Source: Lanius collurio (Eukaryota; Chordata; Aves; Passeriformes; Laniidae). Taken from it: a DNA stretch of 64,000 nucleotides. Below are positions 8,101-21,831 of the stretch, piece after piece. The stretch is from positions 1,717,290-1,781,289 of the forward strand of contig JACBWW010000051.1 of NCBI GenBank assembly GCA_020086605.1, given 5' to 3'. The first letter of the stretch is position 1, and the number at the start of each line of letters is the position of its first letter. The position numbers were made by a program, and so were the translations under genes. Under the pieces are notes generated by a model that was given only the letters and a program-made list of their open reading frames with translations, was not told the DNA's origin and ran no database searches.

Positions 8101-11100
8101 TTTATTTATGTACATACTTTGGTAAGAAAAGCAATACAAAAGCAGTCACCACTGCAAAATAAGAGTGTTTCTGTTTTGCTGGACTTACAAAAGGGAAAGT
8201 GCTTGGATCGATGTTCTGCTGTTGTGTAATGAACAATGCATCACAATTCTGCATTGTTTTCTATAAAAATTCTCCATTGCTGGTGACCATAAAATTACAG
8301 GAAAAGATACCTACATTTCCTATCACTTCTAAATGATAAAAACAACACATAACCTCTTCTTAGAAACAAAGCCTTAGCATTCAGAATAGAAGGTTTGATG
8401 ATAAGCTCTAATGAATTTAGTCCTTTGAATCCTACTTCAGGTGAGGGTAGTGAGTCACTGGGGCAGAATTCTCAGCAGTAAAGAAGTAGAGGAAAACAAA
8501 TCAGTAATTTTCCTGCAGAGCAGTGGTCTAATCACATCTGACACCAATTAGCATCCTTGCTGATGGTCCCTATTAGGACATAGTTGAAGTCTGAATTACG
8601 TGTCTCAACAGGGCAGTGGTCATTTTGCTCAGCAAAATTTTCATCCTTGGCCATAAAGCCAAGGAGGAAAAAACATCTTCAAGAACATCAGCTTCAAAAC
8701 TGTCCCTGAAATGGGCCTGTCCTTTTTTGCTGTCACCATACTGTCAGCTGAAACAACATCAGTTCAGCTTCTCCCATTGTCAGCAGTGAGCAATTCTCAG
8801 AGAAGATGCAAAGTGTGAATGCACATCATTCACAATTGAACTCAGCATCGAGTGTGCTTGCCAGGGTTAGTCACTGCAAAAGGAAGAACGCCTTGTAGCT
8901 CACTAAACATTTCCACCTTGCTTTTGCTGGTTATATAAGCTAGAAGTATCCTTGCAGAAAAGATCCACGATTTTTAAAATGTATTTAACAGGCAAAAACA
9001 TGTATTAAATTTGTATAAATTTCACAGATATTGTGGAAATCACAGGATTTATGATGAAGTGGGGTAAGGGAGAAGTTACTATATTTTCACCGTCTAAAAA
9101 TGTTTTGTTGTGTATTTTCAGTTTCCTGGAATTCACCAGGCAAAAACTGCTATGTTAACAAAGACCTACTGGACCTTTTTCAAGTGTAGCTGACTTAAAC
9201 CCCAAGAATTTCTTGGCCTGTTTTACCTTCTCAGGTCTTAAAACATATCTGTGCACTGAAATTGTGTCAAGAGACACATATTGCTTAATTACAGAGAAGC
9301 ATTTTGACAAAAAATACATTTCCCATGCCTTCTTCAGCTCTTAATTGTTCCTGCCAATTCTCCACTACCATCTGTCATCAATTCCCATTTTTCTCTTCAG
9401 CTGAAATATGAGTGTAATACTGATTCCAAAATATCATAATAGAGTCTGTGTCCCCTTTGTACTGCATTTTCCTGAAGATAACAGCAGAGGATTGCAAATC
9501 CTGTTCAAGATTGCCAGTAGGTTTGTCAGTGTTCAGAGTCAAGAAGAAAAGCTCATCTGCTAGAATGACTCATGACAACCTCATCTTTGATCACTGGGAC
9601 AGTTTTCAAATTATGTCCCCTCCAGTTCCAGGGCATTTTCAGATCTCCTGTTTTTCAGTTGAATTTTGAAGCTTAAATAATTTTGTTCCTGGCCCAGGCA
9701 TCATCAAATGTAGGAGAAGGCAATTCTTCTCTTTGTCCCAATTTTCTCCTAATGAGGGTATTTCCTTAGTGGTTTTTGGTCACTTAATTTTTTAAACAAT
9801 GAGCCGGAAACAAATGCTGGTGAGTAACGAGCTTAAAATTCAGGATACTTTCTGTAGAAATAAAAATAATATAGTTCACATAAATTCATCTGTCCATACT
9901 AAGGAGTGTTTTTCCCCATCTTCTTGCTTGACATGAAACCTGTAATTTCTTTGCTCTGTGGATTGACCTGGGAGTAAGTAGGAGCTCCACTTGTACCTTG
10001 GCTCTCTAGGGGGGACACATCAGGCACAAGTGCACCTGGATCTCTTGGCCTGTCTCAGCCGATCAGAGATAACTAAATGAAAATGTCAGCTTAAAAGAAA
10101 TGAGTGGCACATAGAAAACACAGCCCAGGTACTTCTGGGACATGATTTTGAAATGTGGCCAATCAGAAACGACTGAAGTTTGTTCCTGCTTGCTGACTGC
10201 AGACAGTCTTCAGGGAAATAAGTCACATCTAGTCTTTCAATTAGTAAGACAAACTGTGCAGATGTCACACTGAACACATTCAGCACATTTCAGAAGAGGT
10301 CAGTAGAGTAAAGGAAATCAGTATGTCAGTGGTTTAGCAGAATACTCAGGGAATTTTCTTCAAGGTGTGGTTGCACCAAAGGAGCGAGTCCTCCCTGGAA
10401 TCACTAAGATGGCTTTTCTAAGGAAAACTCTCCTCACTGGAGGCTGAAACTCTCCAGCCATTCAAGACATGCACTGTGACTGCAACAGAGCAAAAAGAAC
10501 AGGTTTAAACTTTTTCATCCCCAGAATGTCCAAACTCATGTGTGTGAAATGGGCAGCTCAGAGAGTGCCCTTTTGCCATCTGAGGCTGCAGCAGTGAAAT
10601 GCTCTGGTGCTGGGGTCCCGTGTGGGTTTGCCTGCTAACGAGCATGCCCAGACTGTGCTGGTTATGAGGGCAAATTGTGGTTGTTGCTAAGATAGATTTG
10701 AAGTGAAACTGATGCATAGAAATGAAATGATTGATATCTTATTTTTCTGAGTGTAGCAGTGTGAACATTTGCTGTAAATTATATTTGTTACAGACCCAGA
10801 ATCTTTTGGCAGTGACTCTGAGTTTGGATGGACTGGCTAAACAACTTGTTAAACAAATGGGTTTCAGTCTGCATTTTGCAAATTATTTTGATTATACAGT
10901 GTCGTTTGCATGATTAATGAGTTGCAGAGATTTATTATTTCTGTTATCTGACTGGACTTCTTTTTCAATGGAAATAAATAACTCCATCAACACTATTAGA
11001 TTTGAATGTAGTATATAATAATATCTTGTTATCTAGACAGAGCTGTAGATTTTTACTTGCAAAGGTACCATGTTGTATTTAATGATTCAGCCAAATTATT

Positions 11101-12293
11101 TCTTGCAAGTACTGTTGAAAATTTAGTTGCTAATCAATGCTAACTTGGATAAAATGCAAATTTTGGAACAAATATACATGTACATATGTGCTCACACACC
11201 CCTCCCTGTCCCTAGATACTCAGTGTGATTAGTAAATCAAGCTGCTGACATATCATTATTATCAAAAACTGAGTTTCCACATAATGAGGCATCAACAAGT
11301 CAATGATAAAACCTGATTTTTATTTTCATCTTCTCTAAAGTTCTCAATGAAAGAGCAAAGATCCAATAAAACTATAGAAACTGGTTATACATATTGCAAT
11401 AATAGACCTGCAAAATATTTCAGGTAAACTGAAGGCATCAAAGGAAAAAAATATTCCAAATATGCTGCGGCAAATGTGTGCACTAAGTGAAGGAAAATTC
11501 CTGGTTTTTTTTTTTTTTTAATGAGCTAAATTAGTTTCTTTTCTTCTAAACAGAATTTTTCTACCTGTCATTTGTAATCTGTGTCATTCTATTTGAGTGA
11601 TTCTTAGGGCTGCAGCAAATGATTTGGCTGCCTTCCAAATCTTATTTGAAACAGCAGCAGTAAAGCTTTCCTGGCCCATCTGATCCTTATAGTGGTCACT
11701 GCCTGCATCTCACAAAGGCAAAATGGGCCATGTATTTATCCTTCAGGTGCTGAGGTTCATTGTCCAGTGGAGCTTAGGGTGTGTGCTCTGCCCTGCACAC
11801 CTGAGGTGCCAGAAGAGGCAGCTGCGTGGCGTGGCAGCCCCCAGCAGCGTGCTGGGGTAACCTCTGCAGCTGGCTGGGGGGACTCAGCACGTCTGACTTA
11901 CACGGAGCCGTGGTTTGCCAGTCAGCTCTCAGTGACCTGCTTGATTCCACGTGTGCAATTCTATCTCTTGATTGTTTGGTGTAAAGATGAGCTGAAAGGA
12001 GAGTTAGGTTCTATTTCATGTAGGGGTTACAAGATCTGCTTTTCTTTCTGTGTTCATTATTTGCTTCATGTTTGTAATAAGTCTAGTGGGGTTGGGACCA
12101 TCACTTTGTCCTACTACAAGCTGGAAAGAAAATGTAAGAAAGAGTCATGCTACTAGAGGAGAGACCTGGGTCAGGTCTGCAACTAACTGCTTTGATCAGC
12201 AAAGGGGCACACATCAAATTTCACGTATCAGACAGCCTTGACAACTGAGATCACACCCTAATTAGTGGGATTAATGGGAGAACCAAAAGAAGG
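5155..12293. other. Gene-free AT-rich stretch
   Basis: About 7 kb of mostly unique AT-rich DNA. No ORF looks like a protein family. Short homopolymers occur (A-run at 7820-7833, T-run at 11505-11519). A slightly GC-richer patch at 11750-11920 gives a longer chance ORF but shows no domain. The stretches 5380-5510 and 10850-10960 contain dense TAAT and octamer-like (TTTGCAT) words of the kind seen in conserved noncoding elements, which only alignment could confirm. Confidence 0.65.
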
Positions 12294-12675
12294 NNNNNNN
12301 NNNNNNNNNNNNNNNNNNNNNNNNNNNNNNNNNNNNNNNNNNNNNNNNNNNNNNNNNNNNNNNNNNNNNNNNNNNNNNNNNNNNNNNNNNNNNNNNNNNN
12401 NNNNNNNNNNNNNNNNNNNNNNNNNNNNNNNNNNNNNNNNNNNNNNNNNNNNNNNNNNNNNNNNNNNNNNNNNNNNNNNNNNNNNNNNNNNNNNNNNNNN
12501 NNNNNNNNNNNNNNNNNNNNNNNNNNNNNNNNNNNNNNNNNNNNNNNNNNNNNNNNNNNNNNNNNNNNNNNNNNNNNNNNNNNNNNNNNNNNNNNNNNNN
12601 NNNNNNNNNNNNNNNNNNNNNNNNNNNNNNNNNNNNNNNNNNNNNNNNNNNNNNNNNNNNNNNNNNNNNNNNNNN
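12294..12675. other. Assembly gap (382 N)
   Basis: Unsequenced bases. The apparent ORF across it is an artefact of unknown codons. Nothing can be said of its content; the flanks are plain AT-rich sequence. Confidence 0.99.
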
Positions 12676-15424
12676 ATCTAATTCATATATTAGTTGGCTT
12701 AGGAAAGCAGTGAGGAAAAATAAAGGCTTTGGGATAATTTCATACTAACCTTATAGTAAAATATGCAACAATTGTTTCAGAATATTTATGTGGTCTTTCT
12801 TTTCTGATACATTAAAGAAAATAACAAACAGTTATGATTCACCTAAAGTTTTGTTTCTATTTTTCATATGAATCTCTTTAATAAAAAAGAAAGAACAAAC
12901 AAGCAAACCAACACACCAACAAAAAACCCCAAATCCTTTCCCAGCTTTAATTCTAATCTCATGGAAAGGGGCATTTCTCAGAGGAGATCACCTCTCACCT
13001 TGTCCTTTGTGCTCCTCGGGTCAGTCCCAGAGAGAGCCCTGTGAAAATTAAGAGAGCTGGTCCTGCAACCTCTGGCTTTTATGTAATGGAATAGATTACA
13101 CAAAGTCATAGATTTCATTTAAATGTTGCTGTGGCTCAGCAGTACCAACCACTTCCCTCTGCAGTTTTAAACATTTTTATTTGTTGAGCACACATAGAAC
13201 CTCTGCCAGCAGCACTCGGAAAGTCACTGGTCTCAACTTGTCTTCTTGAAGAAACTTTTCTGTAAGGGAAACCTCTAGAGGAAAATAGTAAAATTCTTTT
13301 CTCTTTCAGTATGATAAGCAAGTGTCATAAAAAATCTGAATTATTACTTCCCAACTGCACACAAACAGAATTAGTTTCTGTCGTCATGTGAAGCTTGACA
13401 TGAGAACAAAAGAGCCCTTTACTCTTTTATGAAGCTGTAGAAAGGTGATTGTTTTTCTTTTAGTTGTCAGAAATTACTACTGAATGGCTATAATGTTAAT
13501 TCCATTTCTAGGATGAAATCAACTGTATTTAATATTTAAAGGGAATAAAATAGCAAGGCAACAGTTAAATGAATAGTTTCCACAAATAATTCCCATTCAC
13601 TTTGTTTTCTGTTTGTACTTCCAACTGTGAATGGATGCCAAATCCTCAAATATAATTGTATTAATTCTTGTTTTACATATTTCTCCAGCAAATCATTTCT
13701 TGGATTGTTATTTATTGAAAACATTGAAATTGGTGATGTTGCAATCACATTAATTACATTTCATGTTCCTTTTTTTCCCCAATTGATTGTTATACACAAG
13801 TAACCAAAATAGTATAAGTTACACATGGAGAAAAAAATACAGTAACACTTGTATATTAGGTTACTGTAACTAATTAAAATTAAGCTTAATTCCAATTGCA
13901 AAGCAAGATAATAAGTAAGAACCCTATAACTGTATCCATGCCTGTGCTCCCTGGTTAATGCAGATTTCTTTCTGGCAAGATCACCTGGGTGAGATTCACA
14001 AGTGCTATGAATATCCATGTATCTCGTTCCTACTCTAAACTTAACATTAACCATATTTATTTTGTAAATTTGTGGCTGGTATTGCCTTTGGTAAACTGCA
14101 GTGTTGAAGTGCATCAGTCACACTGAACAGAATGAGTATTACAGACATGTTTCACATATTTCCATAAACAGCGAGAAGGAAGCTTGTGGCTGCAGAAAAG
14201 CAGAATTAAATAAAATGAGTTTTGACAAAGGAGAAGCAGCATCATGGAATTGTAGAAACAGGACTAATAGGTGAGAGCTGAAGAAGGGAGAGAATAGAAG
14301 GAGTGAAACAGGTTCATGCCCAGGTTCTCCTTCTAGTGCAGAACTGGAAAACCAGATTGTGTCTTTTCACTGATGGAGGTATAGTTCTTTGTATTGGTTT
14401 AGTTATTTAGAAAAAAAAAAAATAAAAAAGAAAGAGGCTAATGAGATGTGTTTAGCTGCACATTTTACACCTCACTGTGTTGAATAAACACCGTTGGTAA
14501 AACACTACTAGGTATAAAGCTGACCAGAGTTGGCACTGCAATCCTGGCTTTCCTGAATTGGTGCCAACTCTGAAAATAGCCACCTTTCTCAGGTTTTGTG
14601 GGTTTTTTTTATTAACCCTGATCACTGCAATTAGAGCTCCAGCATAGTTCTTGGGTAAAATAGCTAAGACACTAACCTTTTATTTTTCCTTTTCATTTGT
14701 TTATGGTTATTTTTCTTCCCCCAGAAAAACTGGAAGCAAAATCTTTTTCTAATCTTTTGAGTTCAGGAAAAATAGGGTAGTTGTACTTTTCACTGCAATT
14801 TAAAATACGGCAAAGGACAACTTTCCTAATCTGGAATACAGCAGCTGGGATCAGGAAGCAGGAATGCACCACGATGGTGCTTTGAGCTGAGCAAAGATCT
14901 TGAGAGTTCTGTTAAATACTGATCAGATTGCTCACTATTCCGAGCCTTGCAAACATATGTGTATGTACAGTTGGAGCCACTATGACATTTCAAAGTAATA
15001 TTTTTTTCTTCAACCTTTGAAGAGAAACACAAGTTTGAAAAAGAAGAGCAATGGGTCCATTGGAAGAGAAGTTCTACCAGGTGCATTTAAAGTTGTGGGA
15101 AGACTGTTGGATTATGAAAGCTGACTGAGGAATCTGCCTAAGTATCAAAAATATGTCTCTATGTTATGCAACTCCCTTGTTTTCTACTGCCTTTTACTGA
15201 GGAGCAGGAGAGTGATTCTTTCAAAATAAATTTAGTGCTGCCGTTGAGCACAGAGAAAGATTTCTCCCATGTGTCTGTTGTTTCTGTTCCATATTGAATG
15301 CTAATTTTCTGTCTGATCTCCTTAAACTGAGTCTGAAAAAAAATTTAAAGAAACCCCTCTACTATTATTTTTTTTTTAAACTGGGTTAAGTCATTTTCAT
15401 TCCATCGACATGGAGGAGGTAAGA
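12676..15424. other. Gene-free AT-rich stretch
   Basis: No gene seen. An A/C-rich low-complexity patch lies at about 12888-12935, and A-rich runs at 14411-14432. The rest is unique AT-rich sequence with short chance ORFs. Confidence 0.65.
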
Positions 15425-16022
15425 GAGTGCACTCTCAAGTTTCTCTAGATGACACCAAAATGATGGCAAGGACTGATGTGCTTGAGGACAGAGCTGCTGT
15501 GCAGGTGGACCTGAACAGCCTGGGAGAAAGGGCAAATGAGACCTAATGAAATTCAGCAAAATTCAACAAGGGCTATCTCAGAATAGGAAAGGTGAAGTTC
15601 ATCAGAGGGCCACCAAGATGGTCAGGGGGTGGGAGCACTTTCCCTACAGCGAGGGGCTGAGGGAGCTGGGAGTCTGGAGAAGACACAGCTTTGGAGGTGA
15701 TCAGTGAGCAGCCTGCTGGTGCCTCGGGTACATCAAGGATGTGTCACCATCACAGAGATGCGTGTCTGGAAGGGCAGCAATGGGCACATGCTGAAACAGG
15801 AGAGGTTCAGACTGGAAATAAGGAAAAAGCTTTGACATCCTGAGGCACTGGAAGTTTGCCCAAAGAGGTCGAGCAGTCTGTGCTCTTGGAGCTTTTTAAG
15901 ATGAGGATGGATAAACCCTGAGCAACATGGGCTGGCCTCAGAGCTGTCCTGATTTTGAGCAAGAGGTTGGACTGCAGATCTTCTGAGAAACTTTCCAGCC
16001 TGAAGTATCTTGTGATCCTCTG
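15425..16022 (+). mobile_element. CR1 LINE 3' fragment, internally deleted
   Basis: The sequence follows the 3' end of avian chicken-repeat-1 retrotransposons on the plus strand. It shows a piece of the reverse-transcriptase C-terminal part (GATGACACCAAA, then an AACAGCCTGGGAGA-like stretch). It then jumps to the downstream part (AGGGCCACCAAGATGGTCAG, GAGGGAGCTGGGAGTCTGGAGAAGA cut short here), and ends in a GGTTGGACTGCAGATCTTCTGAGA-like tail region. The usual sequence between these parts is missing, so an internal deletion occurred near 15575-15600. Dead copy; short antisense ORFs here are meaningless. An A-rich run follows at 16063-16084. Confidence 0.85.
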
Positions 16023-16062
16023 CTTCTGACCAAACCAAGCAACTGATCATATCTGTGAGATT

Positions 16063-16084
16063 AAAAAAAAAGAAAAAAAAAAAA
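16063..16084. repeat. A-rich homopolymer
   Basis: Nearly pure A run interrupted by one G, about 40 bp past the CR1 fragment. CR1 elements normally end in a short tandem repeat rather than poly(A), so this is probably unrelated. Confidence 0.8.
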
Positions 16085-19000
16085 TTATCCAAGTATGATA
16101 TGGAAATGAGCACAGAGGGGCAAAAGCTCATGAGCCTCACTGACCTGGAACCAGAGCAGCATATTTGAGTGCAAGTAAAGTTATTAAGGATTTCCTCTTA
16201 AAGCTGATGGTCAGGAGTGCAGAACAGCATTATGATGGGGAAATCTATTCGTTTTTGAAGGGTCAACTTACAAGACTCTCTAGTTTTGAACAATTGCAAA
16301 AAATTTTAAATCCTTTAGATAGAATATCCTTCTCTGTTATGCTTAATATGGTCTTAATTAAATTCAGTTACTAAATTTTGGAATTATAAGCAAAGTTTGA
16401 TGAAATAAACTGAAATCCATTCATTAAAAATTACTAAAGCACACCAGGGAACTTTGAAATGTATATATATATACATAGTGTTATATATAATATAAACACT
16501 GATCTATCACCTACAGGCATGGAGAGCTAGGGTTACAAGAGCCTGGTCACCACACTGAAGGGCAGTTTGTTGGCTAAGCAGTTTGCTCTTGCAGGGTGTC
16601 TGTTCATGTTCTCTTAGGGGATTAGCATGCACTTTGGAAAGAGATCTTGTTTGAAAACTTACAAAAAACTCGAACTTTAATAATGGCAGAACTATTGTTT
16701 TTTAACTAAACCATAAATAATTAAACTTCTGTGACAATTTTTTTATTTTTTATTTTGCTTGTGATGATAGACAAGAAAAATAAAAGATTAGATGGAAGTG
16801 GTGTGTGGACTTGCATATTTGTGAGGGGCATTTAGCTAAACCTATAGGTTTGTCTTACACCATGTTTCAAAAATTGCCAATGGATTTATATTCCTGATGC
16901 TCCCATAATGTGACAAATAATTTCCAGTCTACTGTTCGTAGTCACTTGCATACAGACTTGGAGATAAGACATTTTCCTAATATAAGCAACATCAGCACTT
17001 ACTAGAGATGGTAAAAGTGTTTTTCCATTATTCCTTTTCCTCCTTTTTGGACTACATGCCAAAATCATGCCTGGTTACAGTTAGAGCAACTGTTCACTTA
17101 TGTTTTATTCTGAGAATTTCTTAATTCTACAGTTCTATGAATACTACAAAGTAAAAGGCAAAACACCTGTAAAACTACCTTGTGAGCCTGGTAATTCACA
17201 CTTCATGTTGCTTTATTAAATAAAGCAAGACAGTACAAAAGCAGGGAGAGACTCTCTATTGAAAAAGCTGATTGGTTGCTTTATCTTGTGCCAGTATGAA
17301 TATGACTTCACCACATTTAACAGCGTTAACAAATCTTTTCTAAGATGCAAATGCCAACCTTGAATTTATAGTTTCACCCTTTAACCTCCAATCATATCAA
17401 GGATAACAGCATATTTTACAATTTCTTCTCTGGTCCCAGATAAGTAATAATTGCCAACAGGAATCATTAAACAAGTTAAAGCATTTAACTTCATTATAGT
17501 AATTCTTGTTAGTCAGGCACGTCGTGCCATTATCAGACCTTTTACATCAGTAGAAACAATTGATAAATCTGTAATAATTCTGTGTCTCAAAGATTGGATA
17601 ATGATCCCTTGTAATTCTCTGACATGACACACACAAAGTACTGCTTTTCAGTGTGTAATTTCTCATTTCAGAGAATGTTAACCAGACTGAAAAAAAAAGC
17701 TGCTTTCATACAATCTGTTCAGTGGAATGTAAATGAATGTGGGGAACGGTTTCTTAATAAATGAGCCGCCATTGTGATTATTTTCAGTAACATTTGCTGT
17801 ACTTAATGGTACCATCCATCTAAGGATTTCTACATTCATCCTGTTTATAGGATGGTTAAAACCTTTATGAAGGAATCATTAATTTCCTTCCAAATGTCAC
17901 TGTCTTTGAATGCTTTGATCATTCCAAGATTAGCCCAGCCCCTGTCATCAGTAGTCTCTGATGAGTTCAGGCTGGTTTGCTTTGTACATCAAAGGCATAA
18001 AAGGGCCACTCCAAGCCACAGTCTTTTTGGTTACACTTTTGAAGTCTCCTGAATACACATGAGCCACTTAGTTACAGGAGAATGAGAAGCTGAGGACCAC
18101 TGTGCATATGGTGGACAATGCACATCTGGACTTCTGTTGCCTTTCATCAGAGACACAGACCAAGGATGTCCCCATGGGTGAAATTAATGCTTCATAACCA
18201 TAACGATACTCATTACCATTAAAAAGGGAAAAAGTTCCTCAGACATCCCAGTATAGGATAGTCCAAATTTTACCCTGTGTGTTGCAAGGTGACAAAATAC
18301 ATGTAATTGCAAAGCTGGTATGTTTTACTTGTTGAAGTCTGTGAAGAAATTACATGACAGTGTGCCACACAGAGCAGAGAAGAGTCAACCTCTTCATTGC
18401 AGGGATTTTTATCCAAGTTTTTCATCTTGTTTCATCTTTCAAATTTAACTGCGTTTGCATTTCAAAGTTTGTATAGAGCAAAAAATAACAAATAAACCCC
18501 AGATTATTTCATTACTTTTAAAATAGTAGCTATCTTTATGTGAAATATGAATTTCACACCTCTTTGAATTACCTATTTTATCCTTCAAGCCAGCCTTCAA
18601 TGAGGTACAGTTTAGCTCTAGGTTTTGTCATAGAGTATTTATTTTAAAAGTTTTTTAAGAGCTTCCTTTTTCAGAACTACAATGTATATTGTTCTTCAGT
18701 TGTAATCTTATATGTTTATAAAACAAGTGTCTGAGTCAAGATTTTCAGAAGTGATGCTTAAAATTAGCATCTTGAATGTCTATTATAGGTCCTAATGGGC
18801 AGTTTGATTTTATAGAATTGCTGAGCAGTTTCCTTTAAAGAAGTTTCATTCAATAATGAGGTAATTAAACATGAGCTTAAAAGGTTTTAAGACACATAAA
18901 AAGATAATGACATATTTTATTTGGCTGATATGTCATAAGGCAGCAATAGTAAGACCATGTTAGGCTTCACAGAATAGAACTGGTCATAATAATGATCAGT

Positions 19001-21535
19001 GGCAGAAAAACGTGAAGTGCAGGGCAGAAAAAAACAGAACTCTCTAACAGCAGAATCTGTAGAAGTCTGGAAGCTTCTGGTATCAGTGGGGAAGGATTTT
19101 ACAAAGCAGTGCAGCTGAGAAATGGCTCTAATGTTTGTTTGGATACAGGGAGATGTCAAGTGACAAATAGGTGAAGTTCTCTCTTACATACTGCAGATTG
19201 CATTTGGGAGGCTCCACAAATAGCTGTTTAAAAATTAACATCAGTTTGACTCCAGCACTGTGCATGGGCTATTTAACAGTCTTTAGAGAACTGGAAAAAA
19301 AAAAAAAAAGGTAGAGGATTACCAAAAATGTTTGAAAGAGTGTTAATTAGAGTCAATGGGATGAAAGTGAGAAAACAATGCACACAGTGAATGTAAAATT
19401 CAGATGAGTGTTACAGCAGGGAATTCTGCCACACTGAGACCTTCATGTGACAGTCAGCCTCAATTCTTAGACAGTACAAACACAGGCATAGTCATGGGTA
19501 TCTGTTACCATGAAGATTTTAGACTTTGTGTAAAACGAGCAAACCTCTGGAGAGAAAGAGGGAAGGGAGGGCAGAAAGAGGGGGTGTGACGAGAGTGGTG
19601 CTGTAGAAGGTGTGGAAGGTAAAGCTGGCAGGAGTCTTTCTCTGCCATCATTCACTGTTGTCCCAAGTGTCCAGCTGAGAATCCTCTTCTACTGATAGGA
19701 AGGTGGATATGGAGTTACCTATTTGGCCATTGCCAGCTCTCATTTTTATATTATGTTCACATGCAATTCTCCAAATGAAAATAGAAGCTGTGAAGAGAGC
19801 AATTAATGTTTGGGGTTTTTTGTTTTCCACATTAACTAAAATCTTTTCAGCCAGAGCACAGATGGCCTTGTAGCAGTCTCCTAACAGTGCTCCACAGACT
19901 GCACTCCCATGGGCCAAACTGTGCTGCTTGAAAAGCCCCTTTCAAAAGGCAGCACAGGCATTAGACTGCAGTATCTCTCTGGAGTGCCAGTACATGTGCT
20001 GGATGCTTCATAATGGAGAAATTTTAGAGCAATTCCTTTTTCTTTTCTCAAGAATTAAAATAAACTTTTTGCTGCATTTACTGTTCAGTGAAATATTACT
20101 GTAAATACTACAGATGGTTTGGTAATTTTAAGTGCAGTACCTGCCTCTCCTCAATGAGGAGCCCATCCTAGAATTATGGTGGGTTCATTTTATAGCAACA
20201 GACATAAATATCATATGCATCTAAAATACTGCTACTAAAACGTTAAAATATTAAAAGTAAAATTATTACCATTTCTCACCTCAAAACAGACACTTTAGAA
20301 AATGTCTTTGGAATAGGGTCTTGGGAACATATTTTTCAGTTCTTCAAATTTTAAGTTTTAAATATCTAAAGAAGACAAGTGCAGGAAGATTATGGGAGGA
20401 AAAAAAGCATTTCATGCCTCCAAGTGCTGTTTTTAGTTTGGCATCTTTTGTTATGCCACGTTGTCACAGCTGAGGTCATACTGTGGCACTGAGAGGGTTC
20501 TGTTGAGTCAGAGGAAAAGGGTTCCCTTTTACAGATATCTTAATTTACATCTCTGCCCTGTTACATAAGTGATTTCCTCATTATTTTTTGTCTCTCTGTG
20601 CCTGCTTGTGTGTGTGTGATCTCTACAGGATGAAAAATGTTGTAAAGCTATGGGAATTTTCTGGCACAGATGCATTTAGAGAGTGAGAGTTGCTCTACAT
20701 TGTTTAAAGCAAGACATTTTTTGATTGTTTCCATGATGACTGGATGCATCGTTAACCCCTTTATTGTTGATGTCCTACAGAGACCTGATATGTAGTCTTA
20801 ATTATTTTAAAAGACATTTCTTTGTTACTTAGCTGGTGATTAAAAGTAAATTAAAAGATGGCAATGGCAGACTATTGTTGTTCATTAGCAGATCTAAAAC
20901 CCTAATCATCTAGTAAGGGACTAATTTTCACATAATTTTAAAAACAATAAGTATGCTGGTGTAGAAATTATTTGTGCTGCTTCTACCATTTAATTAACCA
21001 AATCACCAGAGAGGGAGAGTGTGAGTGATTATTTTCTATTAATCGAACTGAGAAATCTAAAGCAGAAATCCCAGTCAAATCTCTTAATAATATTCCTTAT
21101 AACAAGAAGATGAGTTTGAACTTCAAGTGCTGAAGCATATTGAAGATTCTCACAGGGGACTATGGGAAGGGCAAAGGCAAGACCAAGGTGACCAAAACAC
21201 TCATTCATAATTTTTCAGAGACAAAACATGAATTGTGCTGCAGGAGGCAGTGATGGAGTGTATACAAGAACCCAGCCATAACTTGCAGAGGCCTTGAAAA
21301 GAAACATTTCTAAAGAAATACTAATTAAAATTCGTTGAAAACCGACCTTTAATCCTTAACTTTCATGAAAATTTCTTGAGTTCAGGAAGAGCAGAACCTC
21401 GAATTTGTTGATTCAGATAATGCTTCAGCTCTCAGTATTAGTTGGTGTTAGTGTTAATGATCTTCTTTTTTCTCCATTTTCAGGTTTTTATCTGGCAAAT
21501 GGTGGTTCCTTTAGTGAAATAAAGCAGTGATTGTT
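16085..21535. other. Gene-free AT-rich stretch with possible regulatory sequence
   Basis: No gene seen. A TA-rich patch lies at 16460-16495 and an A-run at 19294-19308. The part 17220-17800 is unusual in combining many TAAT/ATTA words with a CpG-containing palindrome (GGCACGTCGTGCC, 17516-17528). 20870-21030 is similarly rich in homeodomain-like words. Both are plausible conserved noncoding elements, unproven. Confidence 0.6.
17516..17528. promoter_or_regulatory. CpG palindrome GGCACG-T-CGTGCC
   Basis: A perfect 6-bp inverted repeat around a single T, with two CpGs, set in CpG-poor AT-rich sequence. It could be a dimeric transcription-factor site. I know of no specific factor for it. Confidence 0.3.
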
Positions 21536-21831
21536 TGTTGTAATGGGGAATCCTTACAACCAGTATAAGATATCAATGAACGTTGGAATGAAAGATGAAG
21601 CAATATTTCTATAGATGTTGATGGATGTTTATTTCCCTCCAGCCCCATCAAGGCCAAGGTCTCATGGCCGACTCCCTCACCATCACGAGACTACCCCCTT
21701 CTTCCAGAGCCCAGGGAGCCCCCAGCAATCAATCAGGAGACAGTCAAAGGCCACATGTGCCATGGGGACAGGGACAGACCCGTGCACTCCAGGGTCCCTC
21801 CCCCTGGACCTCAGGCAGAGGTACCTCAACA
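21536..21831 (-). mobile_element. Solo LTR of the same ERV family
   Basis: Read on the minus strand it starts TGTTGAGG and ends TTACAACA. It shares with the LTRs at 3089-3386 and 4851-5148 the GGGAGGGACCCTG block, the GGGTCTGTCCCTGTCCCCATG block, AATAAA (plus-strand 21628-21633) and the closing GTTGTAAGGATTCCCC. The central part differs clearly, so it is an older or different subfamily. Host bases before and after are ATTGTT and ATTATT, a 6-bp target duplication with one mismatch. No internal region or second LTR is present, so it arose by LTR-LTR recombination. Overlapping plus-strand ORFs from 21615 on are spurious. Confidence 0.9.

Noticed and set aside
12265..12681. 138-codon ORF
   Set aside because: Nearly all of it is unknown sequence (N).
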